DNA of 64,000 nt from assembly GCF_932526225.1 (NCBI RefSeq), contig NC_064045.1:9108022-9172021 (forward strand). Reading direction: 5' to 3'. Shown here piece after piece: positions 11,434 to 24,500 of the stretch. Below the pieces are notes generated by a model. The model saw only the letters and a program-made list of their open reading frames with translations, had not been told where the DNA came from and ran no database searches. This stretch comes from Nematostella vectensis (taxonomy: Eukaryota; Cnidaria; Anthozoa; Actiniaria; Edwardsiidae). The number at the start of each line of letters is the position of its first letter. Position 1 is the stretch's first letter. The position numbers were made by a program, and so were the translations under genes.

Positions 11434-12462
11434 TCAATCAAAAAGCCATTGGAGAGCCTTGCCAACCCCTTTTCCGACCATGCCAACCCCTTTTTCCACC
11501 ATGCCTAAAACCTCCTTGCAGCCTTTTACTACGCCTGTACCCATCTCCTTTAAGCCTTCCCCCAATAAATTGAAAAACAGCTGTTGCGTTGGTTCTGAAA
11601 TTAAAATGGGAGGAAAAACACTAGCGTTGGCAATGTTGGCTGGCCCTGGCTCGCTTCTATGGTGGGTAAGGTATGGGTGGTAACGACGTAACGGGTGACC
11701 GCTGGAATACCTCTGTGCCGCAGGCTCAGGCCCGGGGTGTGGCTGCGGTCCTCCAAATGTCAAGCGTTGCTGGTTGATGGCCATGAGTATCAGCCTTCTG
11801 GAAGGGTTTGAAGCTCTAAACACTTCAAGCCAAAAATCGGACACCCAGTCATCAGTCGAAGGAAGCTCAGGCCTATTCCTGTGGCCGGCTGGAACAAACG
11901 GGACATCAGCGTAATAAGACACAGCACATTCCATCAGAACATTAGTCACCTTCGACTTCCATTGCTCTTTCTTGATTCTAAAGTGATCAATGTCAATCTC
12001 GTCTTCTTGGTTCCTCACTTTGTTGGCGAATGTCAGGATAACAGCAGTTCTTCTCCAAATGTCTCTGTCGAGCGAAGAAATAGCACGTATAGCATTGACC
12101 TCGTTCTCGATAAACCTGGTATCGTCCATCTTGATGCAGTAGAGCATAACATCTATCTCCCTCAGGACTGGCTTGATCCGATTTAGATATACTTCGTCTT
12201 CGTGATGGCCATCTTGAAGTCCCGGAGAATCCCAGACTGTCACGCGGGTTCTACCGATTCGCTTCTCGTGCTTTGACACTGTGGATGTGCAAGGATCGAG
12301 ATCTTGCCCCTCCTCTACAACGTATTCACCCATAAGAGTATTCACCAAGTGCGACTTTCCTACTCCTGTTCTTCCAACAACTATGACCTTAAAAGTCCTG
12401 CACGAATCCTCTAAATCTTCTTCGTAGTACCTCGTAAGAAGGTCTATGATTCGGCTGACCAT
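11434..12462 (-). CDS. AIG1/Toc34-type (GIMAP-like) GTPase, single exon
   Basis: One uninterrupted frame of 342 codons. The GTP-binding signature is clear: G1 GRTGVGKS (residues 30-37), a threonine-rich switch I around 59-61, G3 DSPG (78-81), and a TFAN motif (144-147) in place of the usual TKxD G4 motif. The length and motif order fit the AIG1-type P-loop GTPases, which in animals include the GIMAP immune GTPases; the role in this organism is unknown. After about residue 235 there is a Pro/Arg/His-rich linker. The last roughly 40 residues (300-342) are Gly/Val/Lys-rich and amphipathic (GVGMVGKGVGKALQWLF), plausibly a membrane-contacting tail. The start ATG at 12462 follows AT-rich sequence. 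The gene lies 3 kb downstream of VPS35L on the same strand and, if EXOC6 extends further upstream, would sit in one of its introns. The altered G4 motif makes nucleotide specificity uncertain. Confidence 0.85.
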   Translation of the reverse strand: MVSRIIDLLTRYYEEDLEDSCRTFKVIVVGRTGVGKSHLVNTLMGEYVVEEGQDLDPCTSTVSKHEKRIGRTRVTVWDSPGLQDGHHEDEVYLNRIKPVLREIDVMLYCIKMDDTRFIENEVNAIRAISSLDRDIWRRTAVILTFANKVRNQEDEIDIDHFRIKKEQWKSKVTNVLMECAVSYYADVPFVPAGHRNRPELPSTDDWVSDFWLEVFRASNPSRRLILMAINQQRLTFGGPQPHPGPEPAAQRYSSGHPLRRYHPYLTHHRSEPGPANIANASVFPPILISEPTQQLFFNLLGEGLKEMGTGVVKGCKEVLGMVEKGVGMVGKGVGKALQWLFD

Positions 12463-13959
12463 ATTCGCCAGATTTTGCTAACGAATACTGAGAAAAGTGT
12501 CTAACTTAGAAGTGAATCCTTAGTGAAACAGCTCGCCTAGTTTCGGGTCAGAAATGGATGCTCCACTGCCATTGTCTCTACGCCTCAACCAATCAGTGGC
12601 CTGCCCTTTACATTAAAGAAACATGTTTTGACAGCGAAAATTCCCCAGATATTTGCTTCCGGTTTTTCTAAGAATTCAGATTAAGTGTTACCTAGCTACA
12701 GTACGTCATTGTTGACTTGTGATCATGGGGTCTGGGGTTGCTTCTTATAAACAAAGTTCTTCTTTTTAGCAAAACAAGCCAAAATATTCCGTTTGAATTT
12801 CATTTGCTTGAATGAACCGATCGAATCGAACTGGTAAACACTCCAGAGATGTCTTTTCATTTCACTCACTTTTTCGATAAAAGTTATTCTTGGATCCATT
12901 GTTTAAACATTGTCATCATCTTTCTTTACCAAGTCTTGAAAAGCGAGGAAATAGAAATAATACAAGACATATGCGCGTCCTACAATGACAAGCGAAACAG
13001 TTCGACTGGAACCCCATCAAGTGTGTACAACTCTTGATGTCAGCCAATCAAAAAGTCGCCAAGATAAGACATTTTCAAAACACGATTACAAAAATTCCTA
13101 TAATCAATAAGCGCAGAGGCAGTTTTAAAACCAAACTTATGTATTTTTTAAAACCAAGCTTATGTATTTTTTTATGTTTTTTTTTTGGGCCAAAACTCTC
13201 GAAATGCACCATCGGGCTGGGAATCTCCATAGTAAAAAATTTGTGTAGTGTTTTAATTTCAAATTCGAGCAGTCGTTTTTTAACTTAGTATGTAGATGGG
13301 AGACGGCAAGTTTTTTTTTTTACTATTTTGTTGGTACAAACTTCGCATTCATTGCAACAACATTAGCTACATACACATTGGTATTAGAAAAATACAGACA
13401 GGGTGTCCCAATAGTGCGTGGCCCTCGAAAAAAAAATACAAAAAAACCTTGCTATTTTAGTAGTCAATGTTAAAATTGATATTAAGATAGTTCAAATTAT
13501 TTTAGAACTTGGATATTTGTAAATTGGACCATTTAGCAGTTTAGAATGTATGCACAATGTTTAAACGCTTTAAAAAACTAATTGATGCAACAGATTTGAG
13601 GGCACATTAACAGCACTCCTTTGAACATTTTATTTATTTGGTTTGTGAGGATGAATATGAATACAAAAAGGACGAGTTTTCAATGATTTTTTCAATTGAA
13701 CAATTCACCTTCGGCGCTAGAAAGTCACGTGCGTTTTTACGGTGTCAAAGTCCAACAAATCGTAAACAACCCGCGAAAGTTCGGACAAGTAAAGAAGCGT
13801 GTAATTAGTGGTGACGACAAAGCATCATGGCACCTGTAGAAATGATTCTAGATTCCCTCAGTTATAAGAGACAAAGGGTAATGGGGACATGGATTCTTCC
13901 ATTTTTCCAAGAGAAAAAAGAAAAACAGAAAGAAAGAATCGCCCAATGACAGGTTCTCC

Positions 13960-14155
13960 AATAGGGTTCTGGATTCCGGATCCTAGTGTGTGGATTCCGG
14001 ATTCCATGTGGGTTTTTTCTCGTGGATTCCGGATTCCAGCAGCATGGATTCCGGATTCCATATCTCATTTTTTCATGGATTCCGGATTCCATATCTCATT
14101 TTTTCATGGATTCCGGATCCCATATCTCATTTTTTCATGGATTCCGGATTACCTG
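13960..14155. repeat. Short tandem repeat of GGATTCCGGATTCC words
   Basis: About six copies of GGATTCCGGATYCC occur, the last four spaced by a roughly 32-bp unit that includes ATATCTCATTTTTTCAT. The arrangement keeps all forward frames open for about 60-100 codons, but the translations are periodic and not protein-like. Confidence 0.8.
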
Positions 14156-14360
14156 TCATGGGGCGAAAAGAATGAATAAAGCGGGGCAAACACGGAGATT
14201 CATTCAAGTTTGCCAAGGATATTTACTTATATTTTTATTTACTAATTATATATTTGCAGCTTGCATTTTGTTGGCGAAAATGGCACTCAACTGTATTTAC
14301 AGTAAGTAGAGTACACCAAAAACTGGAATTCGACTCTGCCAAATTTTCGTCTTTACTAAT

Positions 14361-14940
14361 GCACTAGTCATTTGAAACCCCCACCCCCATGGTTCCGGGG
14401 AAGTGTGGGGTTAAGGTGGGGGTTAAGAGCCCTTTTGAACGAAAATCTGTCCCGAGGGGTTGGGGAAATAGACAGTTTTTAACTCTAACACTTATCCCCA
14501 CCGTAGGGGTTTGGGACAAGTGAATAGTGTCACAAATATCATGTTAGTTTCTGGCTTGAGACTCTTCTGTAGCAAGCAATCCCATGTATTAGCGTGTGGC
14601 ATGCTGCACGGCGACATGTGCAAAAACGTATATTAAAAAAATAATATTGCCAGATGAAGATGATAGATTTTTCCATCTTTTTTTTATAACTGTTATCTTC
14701 ATAGTAATTGGTACAAATGTACTCGCTGAAGTGTACTGGCTTTGAAAGATAAAAAAAAGCTTATTTCAGATGACTTGTTGTCGGGTAGTTGCCTATAGTT
14801 TGCATTCCAAGGGGTAGGGGCATTTAACTGCTGTTTTGTCCCGAGGGGGTGAGGGCTTTTCTCGGTTTTGTACAGGGTCAAAGTCTAACCCCCCACCCTT
14901 CCCCAGGACCATGGGGGTGGGGGTTTCAATTGACTAGTGC
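14361..14940. mobile_element. Inverted-repeat (MITE-like) element, about 580 bp
   Basis: The left end 14361 starts GCACTAGTCATTTGAAACCC and the right end, read inward from 14940, starts GCACTAGTCAATTGAAACCC. The match continues through a C-rich block and CCATGG for about 50 bp, and a second internal pair (TGTCCCGAGGGG near 14449 and its complement near 14840) extends the symmetry. No coding capacity is seen. The flanking bases are AT on both sides, too short to define the target-site class. Confidence 0.75.
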
Positions 14941-15537
14941 ATAAGACTTCTTCAGCAATAGTTCTGGTACAAGATCACGACAGTTTGGGCTTTTCGTTTC
15001 TACAGTAAGTAGAGAATACCACAAGACTGGATTGGAATTTTATTAGTAAAATTGTAATTGTGGTTAAAATTCTATGAAATATTGTAAATGTATTTTTGCT
15101 TCAAATGTGATAAGGTAATATTTCAGCATTTACTCCAAAAGAAAAAAAAAACGTCTGATCTTTTAGACTTTCAACATTGGTCTGATTGGATATTTCACTC
15201 AATCTAGACACACTGTTTTCACAGTTTCCATAGCCGTAGCAGACCTCGAATTATTGGGGGGCACGATACAGAAACATTAGGAACATATTGAGGAGGGGGG
15301 CGCAGCCACGCCTCCACTGGCCATTTCCTAATAATTTTTAAAAATACTTGGGGGGGGGGGGGGGCATGTCAAAAAGTTTCTATCCTTGATATTTTTTTGC
15401 GTATGAGATATTGGGCATTTTTAATCTCGAGTGAAATGTCTTTTGAAATCTCCTAATCATCTTGGAAAGACAGTTTCAGTTCTATCTAAAATGGTATTCA
15501 TTTTGAGCTTGTTTCCTAATCATGCGTGTGAAGAGAC

Positions 15538-18500
15538 TTATGTTCTCGTCTGAAGGGGCATTTTCCTGGCCAAATCCGCAAAACCAGGGTGTCCAGATCC
15601 ACCTCTCTGCTTGATATAATCTAGAGTACGTACCTGAAAAAACAACCAGTAGAACCATTAATCCTTATGCAATCCTTACAACTGTAAAACTAGGTTCATT
15701 TGTTTTGTTTTTATTCTCTAAACATAAATGTTTTAGAAATCTAAAAAAAGACTCTTAAAATATACAAAAAATGATGACCTGTATCTCAAATACCTAAAAA
15801 TCTGTAGTTTTCTTAGTGCCAGTGGCCCTGTATTAGCATACAGTCTCACTCTTTCAGCGTGAGACTCGCGCATTTAAATATCATGTCTTGCTCTCATGCT
15901 GAGATACATATTTCTCACGCTGTCAACAAAATTTGCCAGCTTTGCAACCAATGAGCGAAAAGAAAGCTACGTGCGCTAAATATAATTATTGGAATTGAGT
16001 GGCCTACATAGTTTAGGTAGTCTAAAATTCAACCATTTCATGGGTAATTTTTTTTTTTTGAAGGGAACCTCTATACTCACTCTCTCCCACGTACAGCACT
16101 CTGCACTTTGACTGTTTCATGGAAATCTCACTCTTTCAGAAAATTCTAACTTGAGAGGTCTGGAGCATGCGATTGTGCCCTGCCTTACCATGTACTTGGT
16201 GCCTCCATAGCCATGTTTCTGGGCTAGATTCCAAAGGTTTTGAGCAAGGGTCATCAGCTCTGGGTTGGTGAGATCAGCATGACAGATAAGTCTGTTGAAG
16301 AATCCAAGGGCAATTGCTGCCTGTCTTTTAAGACCCTGGAAATGATGAAGATAAAGCAGTACCTTTAGGGGGATGAAAGACAGTCATGATGAAGTTGGTT
16401 TTAGTGTTTTAAATTTTTTTTTTCCAACTTGGCTATACATGTTTAGTGGCCGTGAATCCTGTTATTCATAAGGTCACTATCACCTCTGTGCTGTCAAAAC
16501 TAGATTCTCAATCGAATATAACTATTAACGAGAATAAGTATTTCCTCATTATTAGTCACGTACATACTGTACTTGCACTAGACAAGTCACCGGCGTAGCC
16601 AGGATTTTTAACAGAAGGGGGCCCAAAATGCCTTTTCAACGCAGTTTCGTCTGTGTTTTAGATAATGTCTCATACATTTACAGTATTTTTGGCTGTTGAA
16701 AGGGGCCTGGGCCCTATTGGCCACCCCCTGGCTACGCCCCTCACAATGTAAATAAGACATTTCTTTACATTCGAGTTTGTTGCACAGTAGTAAGAAATTT
16801 GATTCACGGATGTTGAGTGTAGAGAGAAATCTATTCTAACACCAGGAAAACATACCTCACCAGAAGTGAGAGTTTTTAGATGCTCAAAAATCGCTTCTGT
16901 TAGTGTTGCTACCGTCTTGCATACTTCAGCAATGAACTTCTTGTCCCCACCGTAGAGCTTATCATTAGAATCAACTGTTTAAAAAAGATAGACAATCGGT
17001 GACGACTGCCCATCTTTGGAATATCTTTACAATATTCTGAATACGTCATACAGTAGCTCAAGATCAAGACCTCCCAATAAATGCCTCCTTTATTAGCGAA
17101 AAGGTGGGTGTACTGGTGGTTCTACTTGCACCCCACGCTTTTTTTTTTCAGATCCCCCTTCATTGCAAACCATTCATACTTTTGAAAAACATGTTGCCTG
17201 GCTAATGTCCTTGTTTCCTGTATCTAAGTTTACCCTTATCACCTTGCCCCTCACATCCCCCAAAGTTCTCCAATTAGGAACAGGAAATGGACATGGACTA
17301 TAAGAAACACCTATACTCCATGTCATATGACAAAACAGAAAAAGATAGAATTAAATATATTTAAAAAACTCACCTTTGTCAATGTGATACAAGTAGGTAT
17401 CCTAGAACAATAGATAAATGAATTTCTTATTGATTTGAAAAATTTTATATTGCTTTGCACATAGATTCAGCCCTATTCTCGTGTATAGTGTAATAGTTAA
17501 CTAACCACAGAAAGGACTGTTTGTTTTTGTTGTCTCGCAATTGATTATTGATTTATAGCTCTCAACTGTAATTGGCTCTTTTGTGTTTTCTTTTATTCAT
17601 ATTCAATTACTTTGGAATTTATAGACAAGAGTCAGGAGTTGAGACGCTCAAAGTGTAGACACAGAGTAATTATTCAGAGTTTTCAGGAGGTTCTAAAGAG
17701 TTTAAGGAGTTTTTCTTAAGAGTTGTCAGGAGCACTTGGAGACATCAGACGTAAGTTATAATCGATATTTAGTCATTATTTTGCAATCTTTGTATATTTG
17801 TTAGGTAAGTTGATTGATTAAATCCCTTTTATTATAGTTCTTACTATGGATCATACACAACGAATGAAATCTCTGGTGAATGTAGTGTATAATACTGGTT
17901 AATACTGGGAAACTAATGGGACCTCTACATCCCAGGTGTTGCCCCTGAGGAATGCGACACCAATGTTTATTAATAGTGTGATAGGTCTAACGTTGTAGAC
18001 ATGGGGAAAGTTTCGAACAAAGGACGAGCTAGAAACTAATTGTCCTCACCTGACACATAGCAGACAACAGACAAATAGCATTCAAGTACAAACTCATCTT
18101 GGCATCGCTGTTCAGTTCCCAGGAGAAGTCTGTGACAACATCGAGCAGACCCCTTACGAGATACAAGACCCCCGTCTCAGGGTTATCCTGGTGAGTGGCA
18201 AAATAAAGAGACGACTAAAACAAAAGAAAGACTATCGAAGAGCAGTAGAAAAACTAGGTCATTTGTGAGGAGTGGTGAAATAAGGGATGAATAAGGCTGA
18301 AGTGATATGTTCTATGCCCTGTAATGTTCAAAATGTCAGCCAACTACTCTGTTTTCACATAGACTTAAACCATGCCATTATTTCAACCTTCTATTGATTT
18401 TTCTTCAATATATGATTCTACATTGTTTTGAGTAAGTATCAAAAAATGGACTTGACAAGCTAGATGCATGATGAATTGCATCTGGTGTCGCCAGAGTGTC

Positions 18501-21500
18501 ATTAAACGTTGTTTAGTCTCATTTCATTTCCAATGTTGTTTAGTCATAACACTCTTGTGAGTGTTAAAAGGCAACTTCATCTTACCGGTACTACTAGAAG
18601 TGTGGATAAGAAGTTGTTCAGGAAATTGATGAGGTACGGTTCAGATGCCTTCAGTTTACTATCCACCTCTGCAGTCAATAAATAAAGATCAGTAATAAAT
18701 AAGGATCACTTTGTTTGTGTGATTTTTCAATTTTCGGACAATAAAATCAAGCAAAACAAGTGGGATTAAAAACTGTAGAGTCACGCTCTACTAATTGAAT
18801 ATGTGGAAACGAACGAAAACATAGATAAGGTGTATCCATAAAGCTTATTAGATGCTTTATATTTCCTCCAAAGTCTTTGTGGGTACCCAATTTCTTTGAC
18901 ATCACAATATTCGCGAAATTTTAAGTCTTTTAATTTTTTTAAAAAGGTTAAAGCCATCAAACATAATTCTAATGGGATGAAGGACGCTGTCTTACCAAGA
19001 TTTCGAGGAACATCTGGTACTAAGCTAATGGCAGCCTTGAAAAAGGAATCCGCTGTAAAAATAGCAGTATGGATATATGAAAAAATTCTGTGATGTAAAA
19101 AAACTGTAAAACTGTTGCTGCATCTACTGTACAGTTCAGATAATAAATACTATAACCTCTAATCCTGTGTAACAAGCGTTAAAAATATTCTCATGTATGA
19201 GTGATTTGTTAGAGAGAATAACAGAATATCCCTTAAGCTTTATCATGTTATACTTTATACTTATACTTATTTTGATGATGGTATGTTTGCCCATAGCAAT
19301 TCCATGATAAGAAATGATTTGGACTAGTTATTATTGAATTAAGCTAGAAAAAATAAAAAAAAGACTCCTACTGTACTAAGTATTCTTTGGCCAAAGATGA
19401 GAGTGGAATATCCAGGAGTGACATATGGCAGGAGGTTTGTTAGTGGAGTTTAACTCCTTAACATTTCTTCTCTACTATGAGTACCCCAAACCGGTAATTG
19501 CCTCAGTCCCCTGGCAGCACCAATGGGTTACAAGGTGTTTTTTCATACCTTGGCTGAGAGCTTGATTTGCTAATGCAACTTGCCCCGAGTACAGATAAAG
19601 TTGAAGCTTTGTGAAAATGTCCTCGATTGACGGGATGGTTATGAAGCAATATGCTGCACATGCCTATAAACAACGGTCAGTTAGAGATGTGAAAAAAGCA
19701 GTTAAAATCACATATAATAAGGGCTAACAGGTCAGCTTGATGTTATGGAGTACAGGAAGGCATTAGAATGTGGTATATCAAAAGCAAATGACACAAAATT
19801 CTTTCAACGCTGAAACATTCTCAAAAAAAAAAAAAAAAAAACTATGAACACTTGACAACGTCTCACCCGAACAAAAGAAGCTGTCTTCCTGGAATGATTT
19901 CCTTTGACGATGTCACGAGTTCTCATGGCCAGAAAATTAACTCTCTAAAATGATAACACAACACTATCAATCATGTTCTGGGATGTCATGTTATTATGAT
20001 TCAGCACTATCTGTGACATGATCAATCATGTAGGCTCTTGTATAAGAAACCTGCATGGTCAATGGAATTGTTAATTTAATTCTTTTATTTTGTGTCATGC
20101 TGTGATCGTATGATGTTAGTACTGTGACCGTAATAATAAATCACAAATATCTTACCTGTACCAACGTGACAAGCACAGCGTCAAGATTGGAGAAACTTGC
20201 TCTAGTGTCAACGTAGAAGTCCAACTGTTTCTCAAAGTCACGACCAAAATCAGTCTGAATAAAACATGAAATCATGAAATCAAGTTTAAAGGAACAAGTG
20301 TAGGGGAATGAAACATCAGTAGAGGTTCTTGATGAAAGATGTGAGGATAAAAAACTGACAATAAAACTAACATTTCAACAAAATTTCAAAGAAACAAGTT
20401 CGAATAGATCCAAGAGCATAATTATTAATACCGAGAACAGCCTATGGCAGATACTAAAGCAAACAGAGGAAAACTGTTCCTTTTGTATATAATATTGACA
20501 TCTTATAAAAGAAAAGACTTGTTAGACCAGCAAAGTACCTTCTTCAGATATCCAGTGATGAGGTTGCCAATGACTCGACGTTCATCTTCCATTGTAAGAG
20601 CACTGTACAAAACAGGACGTACCATAGAAAGCAATTACTTAAACGAGAATGCTGAGTACGTTCTCGCATGCACCTCCTAGGTATCCTACCCAACAATGAC
20701 ATCAATTTAAGGTTCTTTACATGTAGGGTATGAAAACCTTATCACATTCTACCATTCTAAATGACAAATGCAAATTTCTTTTTGCAAGATTGATAATTCT
20801 ACGGAACTCTAGACAACGATTTCCAACAGCTAAGAAGCTGCTACCATGTAAGTGCTGGCCAATGAAAAAAATAAATAATGGCTCTTGTGATGCCAAGAAC
20901 CCACAATAATAGAATTAAAACAAAACAAAAATCTAAATAATCTAATGCTAAACGAACATGGGTTAGGATTAGGGTGCTACTCTATCTGGGTGCTATTCTA
21001 CATGCATCTGTTGCAAACCCTAAACAACACTAAAAACAGCAAAACAAACAGTGAATACTACCAAATGATAATTTCTTAAAGTGAAGGTTTTTTAGAGCTT
21101 TGAATATACACTAATTATGGAAACGGGGGCTTTTGTTTAAACAGGATTAAATGGCCTTTAAAGCTTGACTGCAGCCGATGTATGTATGAAACATGACATA
21201 CTTTACTGAGTCATGGAGCGTTTTGCAAACGAACATCAGGGCATTCTGCACCATTGGATCTGTCGTTGGCTCATGCTGGTATCTGCAAACAATACATGGA
21301 GATTAACTATTCTATAATACCAGAATACAGTTAAACCTTGCCCTAGGGTACCAGCTTAGACACGACAAGACAAGCCTTGTCAGCGGCCATTTTGTCGTCC
21401 TATCAGATTACCAAGTGTGAAAAAGTGTCCATTTCCATCGGCTGATTTTGGGAAGTTGTTGAGTTATTCTTTTATTGGATTTATTAAATAAAGCATGTGA

Positions 21501-24500
21501 TTTTATTTTTACATGGTTATTTTGAGATTTTCGTCTCATAATTTTTATTTCAATATTGGTTGAAAACACAAACAATGGTAGGGAGCAATGGTAGCGATTT
21601 GTCAGAGATTTGCCAAGTCGCCGAGACCCGTGTTTCAGGATCTGAGCCCGGGACTTTTGTCAAATTTCGGATTCCAAGCGCCATGAGCTTTTCCGGTCTC
21701 TTAACAACCAAGCCCAAGCATTTTTTTTCAAGCTTGAAATCAGATAACTTGCTAGAGGTATGTCATAAACAACAACAAATAAGTAGAGTTACAATACAAT
21801 CTTGCTACATTACAAAAAAGATATCATGTAACGAAGATTGAGTTTAACAAAAAAATCAAGGCCCTGAGATCGCGTTTAAAAATCCAAGACCGTGGTATAA
21901 AAAGGCCCCGAGACCCCTAAAATAACATTTTGGAAAAAAACAAAACCATCGCTACCCCTTGTGGCAGACAAGGGCTTTTAAATAACACGCCTCTATGTAA
22001 CAGTTATCTTTAAAAGAAAACTGAACTTTATACTGGATACCATTAGAAGAATTTCCGTAAGCTGTGTTTAAAAAACTTGAATGCAACAGGTAAACAGAAA
22101 TTTTGCTTTTAATATTTAAGACTTTTGCCATTTTACACAAGATCTACGGAAATCAGCAGCAAACTTTCCTTTGAGGGTTTTGCGCCAGTACTGTAAGTTT
22201 GATTGAGTAAAGAGATACACGAAGAGATCCAGTAAAGAGATGGGAATTAAATCCACGGAAACGTCTGCTAAGCAGGTTATGAGAAAGAGACTGTTGCCCT
22301 TACTTGACAAAAGCTTCCATAATCATTTTGCACGCATCCACCTTGATGGACTCCTTCTGAAACATGTCCAAGAATGGAAGGAACTTGTCCTAGAAAAAGC
22401 AAGGAATTAAAACATGTCCAAGAATGGAAGGAACTTCTCCTAGAAAAGGCAAGGCATTAAAACATGTCCAAGAATTGAAGGAACTTGACCTAGAAAAGGC
22501 GAGGCATTAAAACATGTCCAAGAATGGAAGGAACTTGACCTAGAAAAGGCAAGGAATTAAAACTTGTCCAAGAATGGAAAACTTGTCCTAGAAAAGGCAA
22601 GGAATTAAAACACGTCCAAGAACGGAAGGAGCTTGTCCTAGAAATGGCAAGGTATTGATATCAATACAATGCCAAGCGATAACAGGAACCACATACACAA
22701 CGAGACCCAAAACATATACTAAAGGTCTGTAACTGAATGCATGATATTTAAGAAACATGGCAATTTAAGCTTACGGGTTTTCTGTCTATGGATTTGAACA
22801 AGCTTAGACTAACCAGTGCTTTCCATGTGGGTATCCCCCACAAAAACCCCCAAAAGAAAATAAAGTGAATGTACTCGGATTTGGTTTTAGGTGAAAATCC
22901 TGTATTCTCTTCACTTCTTAACTCTGGCTTTGTTTAAAATTGTGGTTTCTCACGCATGTGGGATAGACAGACCAGTAAGGCAATAGAGGGGAATTCCTTA
23001 CCATGGACACAAGGACTGAGAAGTCGTGCACATTATCGAGAATTTTGGACACAATTGACAACAGCTAGAATTAAAAGTACTGACATTAGTATAGAAAAGA
23101 TTATATATGTATCATGTATGTCTATATATTATCAGGGATAATGTGTTGGTCAACGCTAACAACTGTGGTATTCAATAGCTGTGGTCATAACCACCAACTA
23201 CGCACAGTCAGGGATAGTTGTAATGATTGTAACTGTAACAATCACTTTTCATTTGTCTGGGTCACGCTCACAGTCACCTGTCTCGCCAAAATTAGAAGTA
23301 TAAGACACTTTTCACGCCACAAATTCTTAGTCACTCCATCTGCCCTGTTGCCAGGCTTAATAAACTGAGAGAAAACTGCTCAAATGCCATGTTAAGCCGG
23401 GCTTAACCATGGCTAGAACTGCTCGAATGCTCTATTAAGCCAGGGCTTACCTGAGGGTAGAACTGCTCAAATGCCCTATCAGGCAACATGTGCTTTATCA
23501 CATCTCCAATAAGGGTGTTTATTTCGCGTTTCTATAAAACAAAATAATGTTTAAGGCGTGATGTTTGTGATTCAAAATGAACAAAGCAAATTGAGATTGA
23601 GGTCTCAACAGAGGGTATAGCTCTATCTATCTACTATGTACCAATACCTGAACAAATGAAAGTCAATCAACAAAAAAACGAGAGAAATAAAATAAAAGGA
23701 ATATTCATAGCTTTTGTATTTTACTTAAATTTTTTTATATTAGATGCAAGTGGTGATCAATTTATAGAATCTTAGTTTGCCTTTTCTTTTTTGCATATTT
23801 CATTGTGTAAAACCATAAAATAAGAATCCTGGCTTGACTGTGAGGCAAGAAGGCAAGAGGGGAAGAGCCAGACCAGAAATGTAAGAAGACAGTTTACTGT
23901 TACATTACAATTCTTCTCGTTCTCAACTGAGCCTCGATGACAGGTGCGTGGGATGAGACAGCAGTGGATTTTTAACAGGAGGGGGCCCTAAAGGGACTTT
24001 CAAGGCATTTTCTCCTCTGCTTTAGATTATGTCTCATACATTTACTGTATTTTTGGCTTGCTAAAATGGGGGGGGGGGGGGGGGGGGCTAGGCCACCTGA
24101 CTACACCCCTGGGTATGGTTCAATTGTATAAAAATTGTTTAATTGTACCGTAAAATGCCTGCATGGGTACTCAACCCAGACTTCTGCACAGCTGATGTAC
24201 TCCTGCAAGACAGCAACCATTTTCACACACTTTGCCAACACCTACAATGTCTTGAAGTCCATTGATCCATTGGTTTTGTTTAAAGTATCTTTGAAAAATA
24301 TTCCTGCATAGAATCAAGCCGTTTTATTGTAGGATGGGTTGAATGTGGCTATTTCTAATTGTGATAGTTTAACCTATTTTTATGCCACTGTCAGTTAAGA
24401 ATCTTACTAGCCAGAGTGCTTTTTGTATTGTTCACATTAAAAAAAAATCTAAAAGAGAAATTTAAAACCCCCAACCAAAACAAACAATAAATATTTCACT

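Larger units (their letters stand above)
12463..15537. other. Intergenic region with a minisatellite and an inverted-repeat element
   Basis: No exon of a recognised gene was found on either strand. The region holds a direct doublet (AACCAAGCTTATGTATTTTT near 13130-13170), a short array of ATTCCGGATTCC words (about 13965-14150) and a 580-bp inverted-repeat element (14361-14940). Around 15260-15365 there is a G-rich tract ending in a run of G. Short frames in the ATTCCGGATTCC block are repeat artefacts. Confidence 0.6.
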
